Assembly: GCF_032818155.1 (NCBI RefSeq)
Contig: NZ_CP102589.1
Span: 3,396,001 to 3,460,000, forward strand
Origin: Niallia taxi
Lineage (GTDB): Bacteria > Bacillota > Bacilli > Bacillales > Cytobacillaceae
Length of the DNA: 64,000 nucleotides
Direction of reading: 5' to 3'
The translations under genes were made by a program, and so were the position numbers. The notes below the pieces were generated by a model. That model did not search any database. It was not told the origin of the DNA and saw nothing but the letters and a program-made list of their open reading frames with translations. Below, in pieces: positions 24,594 through 33,754 of the stretch (the stretch's first letter is position 1; each line of letters begins with the position of its first letter).

Positions 24594-25208
24594 TTAATCG
24601 TTTATCATCCTGCTATTTTTTTGTTTACTCAATATGTTTCGATGTGCATGTTTGACATTCCAAGTCAGCCACAATGCTACTGTGCTTCCGAAGAAGAACA
24701 AGAAGAATCCGGCAAGCTGGCTGTATGCAGCAAAAATCGTGATACAGCCGATCATCATAACGGCACTCTGTACAATTCGTGTGATGCTCATAAACAGCAT
24801 ATCTCTTAACACTTCTTTTATTGTCCGTTTTTTTTCTACTAATAAAGGAAATAAATACGGCAGCATTATGAGATATACAAAGGTAATAGTCAGTAGAGTA
24901 TATCTGAAAATGGCTAAAATAGTACTCTCAGCTTGGAAAAAAAACTGTAAATCGACGTACAGCAATATTCCTGCAAATAGAATAATTGCTCCAAGCAAAT
25001 TCGCCTGTATGAAATATTCTTTAAACTTAGCGACAAACATCGAAAATATCGGACCGTCGTCTCCCCCATCCATCCATTGTCTAATTAAATAAAACATTGC
25101 TGCAGCAGCTGGAAAGAAGCCAAACAGAATAAGGCCGCCAAGTGTAAAGAGCATCCATAGTGCATTAACATAAAGCAAACGGTACACCCATATGCAAGCT
25201 TTCATCAT
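24594..25208 (-). CDS. DUF624 (YesL-like) membrane protein
   Basis: Membrane protein of 204 residues with about five helices. The N-terminal stretch VYRLLYVNALWMLFTLGGLILFGFFPA and GDDGPIFSMFVAKFKEYF fit the DUF624/YesL family, regularly encoded in operons of family 1 sugar ABC importers lacking an own ATPase gene, as here. Role unknown; a helper of the importer or of regulation is commonly assumed. The ATG at 25208 has GAGGTG 16 bases upstream, longer than usual, so the start is uncertain. It lies between the MalG-like permease and melA. Confidence 0.8.
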   Translation of the reverse strand: MMKACIWVYRLLYVNALWMLFTLGGLILFGFFPAAAAMFYLIRQWMDGGDDGPIFSMFVAKFKEYFIQANLLGAIILFAGILLYVDLQFFFQAESTILAIFRYTLLTITFVYLIMLPYLFPLLVEKKRTIKEVLRDMLFMSITRIVQSAVMMIGCITIFAAYSQLAGFFLFFFGSTVALWLTWNVKHAHRNILSKQKNSRMIND

Positions 25209-25240
25209 TTTGTTGTTGATAAGATCACCTCATTAATGAA

Positions 25241-26128
25241 TCAACCTTTAGAGCCAGTCAAAGCGATGCCTTCAATAATTTGTTTTTGCGCGAAAATGTA
25301 CACAATGATAACAGGAATAATGGAGATTGTTGTACCAGCCATCATCAGTGACCAGTCTGTAAAATACAAGCCTTTAAACGTATTAAGAAGCAGTGGCACT
25401 GTGAATTTTTCAGGTGTCGTTAAATAAATCAACGGCTCTAAAAAGCTGTTCCAAATTCCCATAAAAGCAAATATCCCAAACGCAGCAAGCGCTGGCTTTA
25501 TCAATGGCAAAATGATGCTGCGGTATATCCTAGCAGGGTTTGCTCCGTCAAGGACAGCTGCTTCAATCTGTTCATTCGGTATGCCTCTAATAAACTGTCG
25601 CAGCAAAAACACACCAAAGGCATTGAATAATCCAGCCGGAATGATTAAGGATAAATGCGTATCAATCCACCCAAATGCGTCCATAATCAGGTAAAGCGGG
25701 ACCATCGTCACTTGCTTTGGAATCATCATTGTCGCCAAAAACAGGATGAACAGCAGATTAGAGCCGCGAAATCGCATTTTTGCAAATGCAAAGGCAGCCA
25801 TCGAACAGGTCAGCAAGTTTAATAGGACAACGATTGCCGTTATATAGAAGCTATTAAAATATGCTTTTGCAAATGGCATTGCTGTTAAGGAATTAGGGTA
25901 GTTTTGGAAATTAACAGGATTCGGGAACCATTTTGGCGGCACAAGGAAAATTTGGGACATATCTTTAAGAGAACTGCTTATTGTCCAAAGGAAGGGAGCA
26001 ACCATTAAAAATGCCCCAGCAATCAACACAAGATGGAGCAGGATGCGCAGCAATGAAATCTTTTTCTTTTTACGTAATGGAACAGCTGCTTGAGGGACTG
26101 GATTCACTGATGCGTCATTGATCTTCAT
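25241..26128 (-). CDS. Sugar ABC importer permease, MalG-like
   Basis: Membrane subunit of 295 residues with a cytoplasmic N-terminal tail rich in lysine and six helices. The EAA loop reads EAAVLDGANPARIYRSIILP near residues 188-207, as in CUT1 family permeases. It overlaps its MalF-like partner by 14 bp. GGTGGG precedes the ATG. No ATPase gene is in this operon; a shared MsmX-type ATPase encoded elsewhere probably energises it, as known for several B. subtilis CUT1 importers. Confidence 0.9.
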   Translation of the reverse strand: MKINDASVNPVPQAAVPLRKKKKISLLRILLHLVLIAGAFLMVAPFLWTISSSLKDMSQIFLVPPKWFPNPVNFQNYPNSLTAMPFAKAYFNSFYITAIVVLLNLLTCSMAAFAFAKMRFRGSNLLFILFLATMMIPKQVTMVPLYLIMDAFGWIDTHLSLIIPAGLFNAFGVFLLRQFIRGIPNEQIEAAVLDGANPARIYRSIILPLIKPALAAFGIFAFMGIWNSFLEPLIYLTTPEKFTVPLLLNTFKGLYFTDWSLMMAGTTISIIPVIIVYIFAQKQIIEGIALTGSKG

Positions 26129-26987
26129 AATGCACCCACCTTTTCGACATTTTAAATTGAATGAGCGTAAATACTAGAATAATGACAAACAACACCATTG
26201 CCGCTGCAGAGCTTATACCCATTTTGAAATCGACAAAGGCTGCTTCGTATATATGATATACAAATGTGTAGCTCGATTTAGCAGGACCGCCGCTTGTCAT
26301 GACATAAGCCTGATCGAAAACCTGGAAGGAGGAAATGACAGCCATAATGGCAATAAAAAAGGTTGTCGGTGACAAAAGCGGCAATGTAATATGGCGAAGC
26401 TTCTGCCATTTTGTCGCCCCGTCTATCTCTGCTGCCTCATAGTAGGATTTAGAAATCCCTTGAAGACCTGCTAAGAAAATGACCATATTATGACCTAACC
26501 CCCACCATATGCTCAAAATCGCAATGGATGGCATTACCCAATTTGTATCTGTCAGCCACATTGGCCCTTGTATCCCAAAGTTTGCGAGAATTTGATTTAA
26601 TATGCCGAAATCTCCATTTAAAATCCACATCCAGATAACTCCGATAGAAACAGAGCTTGTTACTACAGGCATAAAGTAAAAAAGTCGATAGAAGTTTTTC
26701 CCTTTGATTTTATTAAGAGCAACCGCTACTGATAAGGACAAAGCGATGCTGGCAGGAATGACTAAAATTGTATAATAGACCGTATTTCCTAAGGCTTTCC
26801 AAAAATCCGGATCCTGAAACTGATCTATATAATTGGCTAACCCTATAAATTCCTTTGCCCCAAATCCGTCCCATTTCATAAAGCTTAATGTCAATGTGAA
26901 AAGAACTGGTATTAATGAAAACAAAATTAATCCTATCAATTGTGGAGCTAAAAACGCATAGCCCCAAAGGTTTTGTCGGCCTCTCAT
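26115..26987 (-). CDS. Sugar ABC importer permease, MalF-like
   Basis: Membrane subunit of 290 residues with about six helices, beginning MRGRQNLWGYAFLAPQLIGL. The EAA motif YEAAEIDGATKWQKLRHITLP lies near residues 187-207. I place the start at ATG 26987 because AAAGGTGG is nine bases upstream; the GTG at 26996 overlaps this site. It works with the MalG-like permease and the binding protein encoded 63 bp upstream. Substrate inferred as an alpha-galactoside from melA. Confidence 0.9.
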   Translation of the reverse strand: MRGRQNLWGYAFLAPQLIGLILFSLIPVLFTLTLSFMKWDGFGAKEFIGLANYIDQFQDPDFWKALGNTVYYTILVIPASIALSLSVAVALNKIKGKNFYRLFYFMPVVTSSVSIGVIWMWILNGDFGILNQILANFGIQGPMWLTDTNWVMPSIAILSIWWGLGHNMVIFLAGLQGISKSYYEAAEIDGATKWQKLRHITLPLLSPTTFFIAIMAVISSFQVFDQAYVMTSGGPAKSSYTFVYHIYEAAFVDFKMGISSAAAMVLFVIILVFTLIQFKMSKRWVHYEDQ

Positions 26988-27050
26988 CGCGTTCACCCAC
27001 CTTTTTTAAGATAGAAGGTGAAGAATAACTCCTTCACCTTCGTTTTTATG

Positions 27051-28355
27051 TCATTCAGATTTATGCTCTGCAATCATTTCTTTTGCTTTTTTCGTTATTT
27101 TATCTACAGTAGTCTTGGCATCATCCTTGCCAAGGTACATAAGGTCCATGATGTCATTGACTTCTTTATCCAAGCCTGGGATTGTCGATTGGATTGCATT
27201 TGCAAAGCCTTTTTCCCTTGCTTCAATGATGTAGTTTACATGCTCTGGTACATTGGAGCTAGTGATGGCATCATCAATTCCGTTAATGGACGGAATCGCA
27301 TTTCCAATACCGTTCAGGCGCTGCTCCTGCCCTACTTTAGATGTATAGTAAGAAACAAATTTCATCGCTGCTTCTTTATTTTTAGAATCTTTGTTTGCTG
27401 CAAGGTAAGCTGTCGGAATTGCCACTGGCTCTTGCTTGTTTTCTGTGTTGGATGGCCATGAAATATAATCCCATTCTAATGATTTGTTTTCATGGAAAAG
27501 CGGTGTGAACCATCTGCCGGCAGTAACCATGCCAACTTGACCAGACATAAACATCGCTTCAGAGCCCTGCCCTTTAGGAAGAGATCCGGAATAAGTAAAG
27601 TTCTTGCCCTTAACCATTTGCTCTAAGAAGGACATCGCTCCAATCCCTTTTTCATTTTGATCTAGAATAAATTCGCCAGTTTCTTTATTGTAAATTTCTC
27701 CGCCGTTTGCCCAAATCCAGCTAAAAAGTGTGTTCCAGGAATTATCTACAATCAAACCGTATTTGCCGCCGTCCCGCAGCTTATCTGTTACTTCTTTCAT
27801 AGCGTCAAAGTTCCATTTTCCCTCGTCATAAAATTCTTGAGGAGACTTAATACCTAAATCTGAAAACAGCTTTTTATTGTAATAAATAAGCATCGGATTA
27901 CAATCTACTGTGATTCCATATATTTCATTGTCTTTTTTAGCGGCTCCCCATAACCCTTCTGCGAACTCTTCCGGCTTAGCATAGCTTTCTGAGCCGTTCA
28001 TAAATTCACCTAATGGTGCAAGTTTGCCAGTTTCGATGATTTTTGAAATGTCACCATCTCCAACATAAAACACATCTGGTGCCTGGCTTCCCTGCAGCTG
28101 TGTTTGCAGCTTTTGGATATAGCCATCACTTGGAATTGGCACAAGTTTCACTTTGATGTCCGGGTTCTCCTTCATGAATCCATCCACTGCTTTTTGGTAT
28201 ACCTTTATTTCTGCAGGATTTCCCCATGCTGAAAAGGTCAGCTGGATTGTTTCATCGGAGCCGGAAGTGCCTGAATTGGAACTGCACCCCTGAAGTATTG
28301 GCACCAGCAGTAAAATAAGAACGATAAACAAGGCAATAACTTTACTCTTTTTCAT
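27051..28355 (-). CDS. Sugar ABC importer binding lipoprotein (family 1)
   Basis: Extracellular solute-binding lipoprotein of 434 residues. The signal peptide starts MKKSKVIALFIVLILLLVPI and ends at lipobox LQGC. The mature part begins with an asparagine/serine/glycine linker and IQLTFSAWGNPAEIKVYQK, characteristic of family 1 sugar-binding proteins; DVFYVGDGDISKI and SWNTLFSWIWANGGEIYN are further family blocks. ATG 28355 follows GAGGGG; the longer frame to 28370 has no better site. First gene of the five-gene operon ending with melA; two cre-like sites lie upstream. Confidence 0.88.
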   Translation of the reverse strand: MKKSKVIALFIVLILLLVPILQGCSSNSGTSGSDETIQLTFSAWGNPAEIKVYQKAVDGFMKENPDIKVKLVPIPSDGYIQKLQTQLQGSQAPDVFYVGDGDISKIIETGKLAPLGEFMNGSESYAKPEEFAEGLWGAAKKDNEIYGITVDCNPMLIYYNKKLFSDLGIKSPQEFYDEGKWNFDAMKEVTDKLRDGGKYGLIVDNSWNTLFSWIWANGGEIYNKETGEFILDQNEKGIGAMSFLEQMVKGKNFTYSGSLPKGQGSEAMFMSGQVGMVTAGRWFTPLFHENKSLEWDYISWPSNTENKQEPVAIPTAYLAANKDSKNKEAAMKFVSYYTSKVGQEQRLNGIGNAIPSINGIDDAITSSNVPEHVNYIIEAREKGFANAIQSTIPGLDKEVNDIMDLMYLGKDDAKTTVDKITKKAKEMIAEHKSE

Positions 28356-28454
28356 TGTTCTTCCCCTCACTCTCTGTGTCTTGTTTGCTAAATTATATAG
28401 GGATAACTCACTCCCATGTAAAATTCAGCAGGTGTTACAGCTACGAGACAAACT

Positions 28455-28468
28455 TGCAACCGCTTACA
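28455..28468 (-). promoter_or_regulatory. cre-like site upstream of the alpha-galactoside importer
   Basis: TGCAACCGCTTACA fits TGWAANCGNTNWCA at 13 of 14 positions, 100 bp before the binding-protein start. Confidence 0.55.
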
Positions 28469-28531
28469 AATTACCGTAAAAATTTTTTGTATAACTATGA
28501 TGTCAATAAGGTAAATTGAATTAGCGCAAAA

Positions 28532-28545
28532 TGAAAACGCTAACA
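28532..28545. promoter_or_regulatory. cre site between the importer operon and gntK
   Basis: TGAAAACGCTAACA matches TGWAANCGNTNWCA at all 14 positions. It lies in the divergent 476-bp region 28356-28831 and may serve the importer operon, gntK or both. The rest of that region shows an AT-rich RpiR-type box and no gene. Confidence 0.65.
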
Positions 28546-28733
28546 ATTACAAGTATTAGTCTACTTGCCCACATTTACTTATTCAAGAATTTCCCATCCA
28601 AAAATTCCGCTATAATTCGAGTTACGAAGTGCTTTTTTGTCGCCGTCAAGTTTGATTTCTCTCGCTGTTTCTTTTATTCTTTTAATGAAAACAGTTCCAA
28701 AAATAAATAATTTGCTTTAAAATAAAAGGAGAA

Positions 28734-28746
28734 GAAAAAATTTTTC
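28734..28746. promoter_or_regulatory. GAAAWnTTTC palindrome upstream of gntK (candidate RpiR operator)
   Basis: GAAAAAATTTTTC, 86 bp before gntK, followed at 28767 by a half-like GAAATTTTTTTTG. The same palindrome occurs in front of the 6PGDH/rpiR pair and of gntP. Confidence 0.5.
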
Positions 28747-28831
28747 TAAATATTTTCCTGTTTCAAGAAATTTTTTTTGTTACCTTTGACCCTTATTTAT
28801 ATTCAGGATTTTACTATAAAGGAGATTTAAT

Positions 28832-30376
28832 ATGTTTAAGGATTCCTTCTATTTAGGCGTTGATATTGGAACAACTAGCACAAAAGCTGTTTTGTTTGGA
28901 GAAGCTGGCAAAGTAATTAGCATGCATCATGTTGAGTACCCTTTATACAGCCCAGCACCCGCCATTGCCGAACAAGACCCTGATGAAATACTTTCTGCTG
29001 CGAAAGAAGCAATAAAAACAGCACTGTCAAAAGGCAATGTCGAGCTAAAGAAATTGAAGCTTGTTTCCTTCAGTGCAGCAATGCATAGCCTTATTGCAAT
29101 TGACGAGAATAACAAACCACTGACAAAATGCATCACTTGGGCTGACAGCCGTTCAGCAGCATGGGCTGACAAAATTAAAAACGAGTTGAATGGACTGGAA
29201 ATATACAAGCGTACAGGCACACCTATTCATCCAATGTCCCCCCTTGCAAAAATTGCTTGGCTTCGGACAGATCACCCAGAGATTTTTGCTAAAACAGCTA
29301 AATTCATTGGGATTAAGGAATATATCTTCCACCATTTCTTTGGTGAATTCATTGTCGATTACTCCATTGCCTCTGCTACAGGTCTTTTCAATCTTGCACA
29401 GCTTGATTGGGACAAGGAAGCGCTTGAAATAGCTGGCATAACGCCAGAACAGCTGCCTGAGCCAGTACCGACTACTCACGCCATAACTGGCTTGAAGGAA
29501 GAGCTTTGTACGGAGCTTGGCCTAACTTCGGATATACCGTTCATCGTTGGCGCAAATGATGGTGTTCTGTCCAATCTTGGTGTTAATGCGATTGATCCTG
29601 GTGTTGTAGCTGTTACAATCGGTACAAGCGGCGCAATCCGCACCGTAACAGATAAGCCAGTAACAGATCCGAAAGGTCGGACATTCTGCTACTGCCTTAC
29701 AGAAAATCATTGGGTTGTTGGCGGTCCTGTCAACAATGGTGGAATGACGTTCAGATGGGTTCGTGATGAGCTTGCTTCCTCAGAAGTGGAGACAGCTAAG
29801 CGATTAGGAATTGACCCTTACGAGGTGTTGACGAAGATTGCTTCTCGGGTTCTTCCAGGAGCTGATGGACTTCTGTTTCACCCATATTTAGCTGGTGAAA
29901 GAGCACCACTTTGGAATTCAGATGCTCGTGGCTCCTTCTTCGGGCTTGGGCTGCACCATAAAAAAGAGCATATGGTCAGAGCCGTGCTGGAAGGCGTTAT
30001 CCTGAATCTATATACAGTGATGCTTGCATTGCAGGAGGTAATTGGCGAACCAAAGCAAATTCAAGCTACTGGCGGTTTTGCCCGCTCAGAGCTTTGGAGA
30101 CAAATGATGGCTGACATTTTCAATCAAGAGGTGACAGTTCCAGAAAGCTTTGAAAGCTCCTGCCTTGGCGCGGTTGTCCTCGGGATGTATGGACTAGGAG
30201 AAATAAACGATTTCAGTATTATGAAGGAGCTTGTTGGCAGCACACATGCTCATAAACCAATTCCAGAAAATGTGGAAATTTATGAGGATCTAACACCAAT
30301 CTTCATTCGCATCTCCAGATTGCTTAATAATGAGTACGAATACATCGCTGATTTCCAGCGCAAATGGGTTAAATAA
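28832..30376 (+). CDS. gntK: Gluconokinase (FGGY family)
   Basis: Phosphorylates D-gluconate to 6-phosphogluconate. The 514-residue FGGY kinase has the N-terminal ATPase motif FYLGVDIGTTSTKAVLF (residues 6-22), EQDPDE, a substrate loop with HSLIAID and WADSRS near 110, IGTSGAIR near 266-273 and the C-terminal signature ATGGFARSELW near 410-420. Fit to gluconate rather than xylulose rests on close similarity to GntK and on the neighbouring gntP and 6PGDH genes. AAAGGAG precedes the ATG. Single-gene unit ending in a terminator; a cre site and an RpiR-type palindrome lie upstream. Confidence 0.92.
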   Translation: MFKDSFYLGVDIGTTSTKAVLFGEAGKVISMHHVEYPLYSPAPAIAEQDPDEILSAAKEAIKTALSKGNVELKKLKLVSFSAAMHSLIAIDENNKPLTKCITWADSRSAAWADKIKNELNGLEIYKRTGTPIHPMSPLAKIAWLRTDHPEIFAKTAKFIGIKEYIFHHFFGEFIVDYSIASATGLFNLAQLDWDKEALEIAGITPEQLPEPVPTTHAITGLKEELCTELGLTSDIPFIVGANDGVLSNLGVNAIDPGVVAVTIGTSGAIRTVTDKPVTDPKGRTFCYCLTENHWVVGGPVNNGGMTFRWVRDELASSEVETAKRLGIDPYEVLTKIASRVLPGADGLLFHPYLAGERAPLWNSDARGSFFGLGLHHKKEHMVRAVLEGVILNLYTVMLALQEVIGEPKQIQATGGFARSELWRQMMADIFNQEVTVPESFESSCLGAVVLGMYGLGEINDFSIMKELVGSTHAHKPIPENVEIYEDLTPIFIRISRLLNNEYEYIADFQRKWVK

Positions 30377-30382
30377 CAAGCG

Positions 30383-30412
30383 AGGCTGCAGTCATGTGCT
30401 GCAGCCTTCCTT
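30383..30412. terminator. Terminator between gntK and 6PGDH (convergent)
   Basis: Perfect 9-bp arms AGGCTGCAG (30383-30391) and CTGCAGCCT (30399-30407) around TCATGTG, followed by a pyrimidine-rich stretch. Confidence 0.75.
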
Positions 30413-30414
30413 TG

Positions 30415-31311
30415 TTACTTCTTCTCAACACTATGGCCCCCAAATTCATTCCGCAACGAGGCAACTACTTTTCCTGTGAAGGTATCCTCTTCCAATGAAC
30501 GATAACGCATCATAAGCGACAATGCAGTAACAGGCATTGCTACTTGAAGATCCAAAGCTGTTTCAAGCGTCCACTTCCCCTCACCAGATGAATGCATTAC
30601 TCCTTTTATGCCCTCTAATTTCGGGTCTTTTCCAAAGGCATTTTGTGTTAGCTCCATAAGCCAAGAACGGATGACAGAGCCATTATTCCAAACCTTCGCA
30701 ACATTCTCATGATCATAATTGAATTCGCTTTTCTCCAGCAATTCAAATCCTTCAGCTATAGACTGCATCATGCCATATTCTATTCCGTTATGGACCATCT
30801 TCAAAAAATGTCCGCTGCCTGCTTCCCCTGTATACAAGTAACCATTCTCCACACATAAATCCTTGAAGAGACTCTCCGTCTGCAAGAAGATGTCCTTATC
30901 TCCACCTATCATCATACAAGCTCCATTTCTAGCACCGCTTGTACCTCCGCTCGTTCCTACATCAAGATAATGGATGCCTTTCTTCTTAAGCTCTAAAGCT
31001 CTGCGCACTGTGTCCTGATAATGTGAATTTCCGCCTTCAATTATAATATCGCCATCACTTAATTCAGTACTAAGCTCCGTTATAACATCCTCTGTTATCT
31101 TCCCTGATGGAACCATTACCCACACAATTTTGGGACCTGCCAAACTATTTGTTAACTCTGCTATGGTTTTAACTCCGACAGCACCAGCATTAGAAATTTT
31201 TGTAATAGCGCTTTCATTTACATCAAAAGCTGTTACACTATAATTATGATCCAAGAGATTCTCTGCTAAGTTAAAGCCCATTTTTCCGAGGCCAATTATT
31301 CCAATGTTCAT
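30415..31311 (-). CDS. gnd: 6-phosphogluconate dehydrogenase, short (YqeC/GndA-like NAD) type
   Basis: Oxidatively decarboxylates 6-phosphogluconate to ribulose 5-phosphate. The product is 298 residues, about 170 shorter than the long NADP form, matching the short NAD-linked class. Rossmann motif MNIGIIGLGKMGFNLA at 1-16, GGNSHYQDT, the catalytic GTSGGTSGARNGACMMIGG near 120-138, and HFLKMVHNGIEYGMMQ near 165-180 with catalytic lysine are visible. The start at 31311 follows AAAGGAG; the longer frame to 31377 would run through its own promoter and operator. Divergent from the RpiR regulator. Confidence 0.9.
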   Translation of the reverse strand: MNIGIIGLGKMGFNLAENLLDHNYSVTAFDVNESAITKISNAGAVGVKTIAELTNSLAGPKIVWVMVPSGKITEDVITELSTELSDGDIIIEGGNSHYQDTVRRALELKKKGIHYLDVGTSGGTSGARNGACMMIGGDKDIFLQTESLFKDLCVENGYLYTGEAGSGHFLKMVHNGIEYGMMQSIAEGFELLEKSEFNYDHENVAKVWNNGSVIRSWLMELTQNAFGKDPKLEGIKGVMHSSGEGKWTLETALDLQVAMPVTALSLMMRYRSLEEDTFTGKVVASLRNEFGGHSVEKK

Positions 31312-31331
31312 TTTTAGAACGCTCCTTTTAT

Positions 31332-31375
31332 GAAAAAAATTTTCTTCCCTTTCTTTATTATACGAAATTTTTTTC
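31332..31375. promoter_or_regulatory. Two GAAAWnTTTC palindromes and promoter in the 6PGDH/rpiR divergent region
   Basis: GAAAAAAATTTTC (31332-31344) and GAAATTTTTTTC (31364-31375). On the minus strand the second box runs directly into the -10 hexamer of the 6PGDH gene (TTTCGTATAATA), so a bound repressor would block it. A weaker cre-like TGAAAGCGTATTAA follows at 31381-31394. Confidence 0.55.
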
Positions 31376-31461
31376 ATTAATGAAAGCGTATTAAAAAATA
31401 TTTTTTCTTATGTTGATTATGCTATACTATACATAAATTATGTCGAAAGGAATCAGACGAT

Positions 31462-32307
31462 ATGGCACAAAATTGCTTAGGAAAAATCCGCTCCTATTAT
31501 GCTAGACTAAGTGAAAAAGAAAAAAAGATTGCTGATTACATATTAGAAAACCCTGAAAAAATCATTCATAGCACCATTAATGAGCTGGCAGAGGATTTAA
31601 ATGTTGCAGATGCAACCGTTTTCCGGTTCTGCAAACGTATTGGATTTAAAGGCTATCAAGCAATGAAAATTGCCCTCGCCTCCGAAATAATTGAACCTAT
31701 ACAGCATATTCATGAAGAAATTAATGAACAGGATAATGTAGCAACAGTAACAGAAAAGGTTTTTATGTCGAATATCCGCACACTAGAAAATACTTTACAG
31801 TTAGTCAATGGAACGTCCATCCAAAAAGCCGCAGATTTTTTGCTTGCAGCACAACGGGTAGAGTTTTACGGAACTGGTGGGTCGGCAGTCATTGCAATGG
31901 ATGCTTTTCATAAATTTGTGCGAACAGGAATAAAAGCGTTTACATTCATTGATTCCCATTTTCAGCTTATGTCCGCATCACAGCTATCCGATCGCGACGT
32001 TGCCGTCATCATCTCCCACTCTGGGACTAATAAAGATACCATCAATATCTTAAAAACAGCAAAAACAAACGGTGCAAAAACAATTAGCATTACAGGTTAC
32101 CCTAAATCACCGATAGCTCAGCATGCAGATGTTGCACTGTTCACAAGCTCAGAAGAAACTGAATTTCGGTCTGAGGCACTTTCCTCTCGTATTGCGCAAT
32201 TAAGCTTAATTGATGCCCTTTATGTGAATATGATGATATTAAATAAAGACACTGCAAATAAATCGCTTAAAAAAATCAGAAATGCTATTTCAGACACAAG
32301 AATGTAA
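31462..32307 (+). CDS. RpiR/MurR-family regulator with SIS domain (gluconate regulon)
   Basis: Transcription factor of 281 residues. An N-terminal RpiR helix-turn-helix (about 1-77: SEKEKKIADYILENP, TINELAEDLNVADATVFRFCKRIGF) is followed by a SIS phosphosugar-binding domain (about 125-255: EFYGTGGSAVIAMDAFHKF, AVIISHSGTNKDTINIL). It is divergent from 6PGDH and flanked by gntK and gntP. In B. subtilis gluconate genes are controlled by a GntR-family repressor; here an RpiR protein takes the position. 6-Phosphogluconate is the likely effector (inference). Candidate operators lie in front of all units of the regulon. Confidence 0.88.
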   Translation: MAQNCLGKIRSYYARLSEKEKKIADYILENPEKIIHSTINELAEDLNVADATVFRFCKRIGFKGYQAMKIALASEIIEPIQHIHEEINEQDNVATVTEKVFMSNIRTLENTLQLVNGTSIQKAADFLLAAQRVEFYGTGGSAVIAMDAFHKFVRTGIKAFTFIDSHFQLMSASQLSDRDVAVIISHSGTNKDTINILKTAKTNGAKTISITGYPKSPIAQHADVALFTSSEETEFRSEALSSRIAQLSLIDALYVNMMILNKDTANKSLKKIRNAISDTRM

Positions 32308-32308
32308 C

Positions 32309-32358
32309 AAAAAAAGGTGCTCAACCAAGACTTAAATCTTGGTTTTAGCACCTTTTTT
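32309..32358. terminator. Bidirectional terminator between rpiR and gntP
   Basis: Arms AAAAAAGGTGCT and AGCACCTTTTTT with inner AACCAAGA/TCTTGGTT pairing, flanked by A and T runs on both sides; serves the convergent pair. Confidence 0.9.
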
Positions 32359-32364
32359 GTTGTC

Positions 32365-33696
32365 TTATACAAATAAGTCTAAAATCAATACTCCTGCAAA
32401 TGCAACGAATGATAATACTGTCTCAAGGACTGTCCATGTTTTAAATGTTTCCTCTACTGACAGACCTAAGTATTCTTTTACCATCCAGAAGCCTGCATCA
32501 TTAACATGGGAGAACATTAAGGAACCAGCACCTGTTGCTAATACAAGCAGCTCCACGTTCACTCCAGACATACCTGCTATAATCGGTGAAACAATCCCTG
32601 CTGCTGTCGTTAAAGCGACTGTTGCAGATCCTGTTGCAATACGGATAAGTCCGGCAATCATAAATGCTAAAACTAATGGTGATAATGATAAGCTTTCAGA
32701 CATATTTCCGATTGTTGTACCAACACCACTGTCAATCAATACTTGTTTAAAGGCACCACCAGCACCGATAATCAACACAATAGACCCAACTGGGAGAATA
32801 CAATCTTCGGTGAATTTTTTCAATTTTTCCTTGCCGATACCTTGTTTAAATCCAAGGAAATAAAATGCAAAGAATACAGCTAGCAGCAATGATACTAACG
32901 GACTACCAATAAACGCCAATGCCTTCATAACCTCATCAGGCAAAAACTTCATATATGGTGCAGCAGTTCCAATAATCATCAGCAGGACAGGCAGCAATAT
33001 CGCGAAGAAAGAAATACCAACACTTGGCAATGACTTTTCGTCCTTTTCCTCCACTTTAACTAATTCTGGTTCCCCTTTCGGAAGAACACGTTTATGAATA
33101 TATTTTGCAAAAAGCGGACCACCGACAATTCCGGCAGGCAGAGCAATAATTAATGAATACAGTAATACTTTTCCTAAATTTGCATCAAAGATACCAATTG
33201 CGGCAATCGCACCTGGATGTGGAGGTACTAATCCATGCACTATGGATAAGCCTGCAATCCCTGGTAAGGCAATTAACAATATGTTTTTCTTTGTCGCTTG
33301 TTGGATGGAAATAACAAGTGGCAGCAGTATTAAAATACCGACTTCAAAGAAAACTGGAATTCCAATAATAAATCCTGAAAGGAACATTGCCCATGGCAGT
33401 TTCTTTTCTCCAAAAATCTTTACAAAGAAGTTAGCAATTTGTAATCCTGCCCCAGATTCAGACAGCATTTTTCCTAGTATTGTTCCAAGCGCTAAAATTC
33501 CGACTAAATGGCCTAATACGCCACCTACCCCTGTCTCATAAGCGCTTACAATTTTATCCCATGATAAACCTGAGAAAATAGCCAAAAATAAACTTGCTAC
33601 TGTCAAACTTATAAAAGCATGCCATTTAAACAAGGAAACTCCTAATATAACAAGGACGATTGAAACTAATGTAATTATTAATAAGTATGCATCCAT
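32365..33696 (-). CDS. gntP: Gluconate:proton symporter
   Basis: Membrane transporter of 443 residues with about 12-14 helices, GntP family. Visible blocks include LVPPHPGAIAAIGIF near 170-185, the GGAFKQVLIDSGVG segment near 318-331 and IRIATGSATVALTTAAGI near 357-374, all characteristic of gluconate permeases. ATG 33696 follows GGGGG by eight bases; the GTG at 33711 overlaps that site. Its promoter carries an RpiR-type palindrome and a cre-like box. Delivers gluconate to GntK. Confidence 0.92.
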   Translation of the reverse strand: MDAYLLIITLVSIVLVILGVSLFKWHAFISLTVASLFLAIFSGLSWDKIVSAYETGVGGVLGHLVGILALGTILGKMLSESGAGLQIANFFVKIFGEKKLPWAMFLSGFIIGIPVFFEVGILILLPLVISIQQATKKNILLIALPGIAGLSIVHGLVPPHPGAIAAIGIFDANLGKVLLYSLIIALPAGIVGGPLFAKYIHKRVLPKGEPELVKVEEKDEKSLPSVGISFFAILLPVLLMIIGTAAPYMKFLPDEVMKALAFIGSPLVSLLLAVFFAFYFLGFKQGIGKEKLKKFTEDCILPVGSIVLIIGAGGAFKQVLIDSGVGTTIGNMSESLSLSPLVLAFMIAGLIRIATGSATVALTTAAGIVSPIIAGMSGVNVELLVLATGAGSLMFSHVNDAGFWMVKEYLGLSVEETFKTWTVLETVLSFVAFAGVLILDLFV

Positions 33697-33726
33697 TTGA
33701 TGTACCCCCACTATTAGAGTTAATTT

Positions 33727-33740
33727 GTAAGTGTTTTCAT
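33727..33740. promoter_or_regulatory. cre-like site upstream of gntP
   Basis: TGTAAGTGTTTTCA fits TGWAANCGNTNWCA at 13 of 14 positions (C to T in the central CG). It lies 31 bp before the gntP start, inside the transcript, as in roadblock-type CcpA control. Confidence 0.5.
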
Positions 33741-33754
33741 TTCTATATTCTTAT

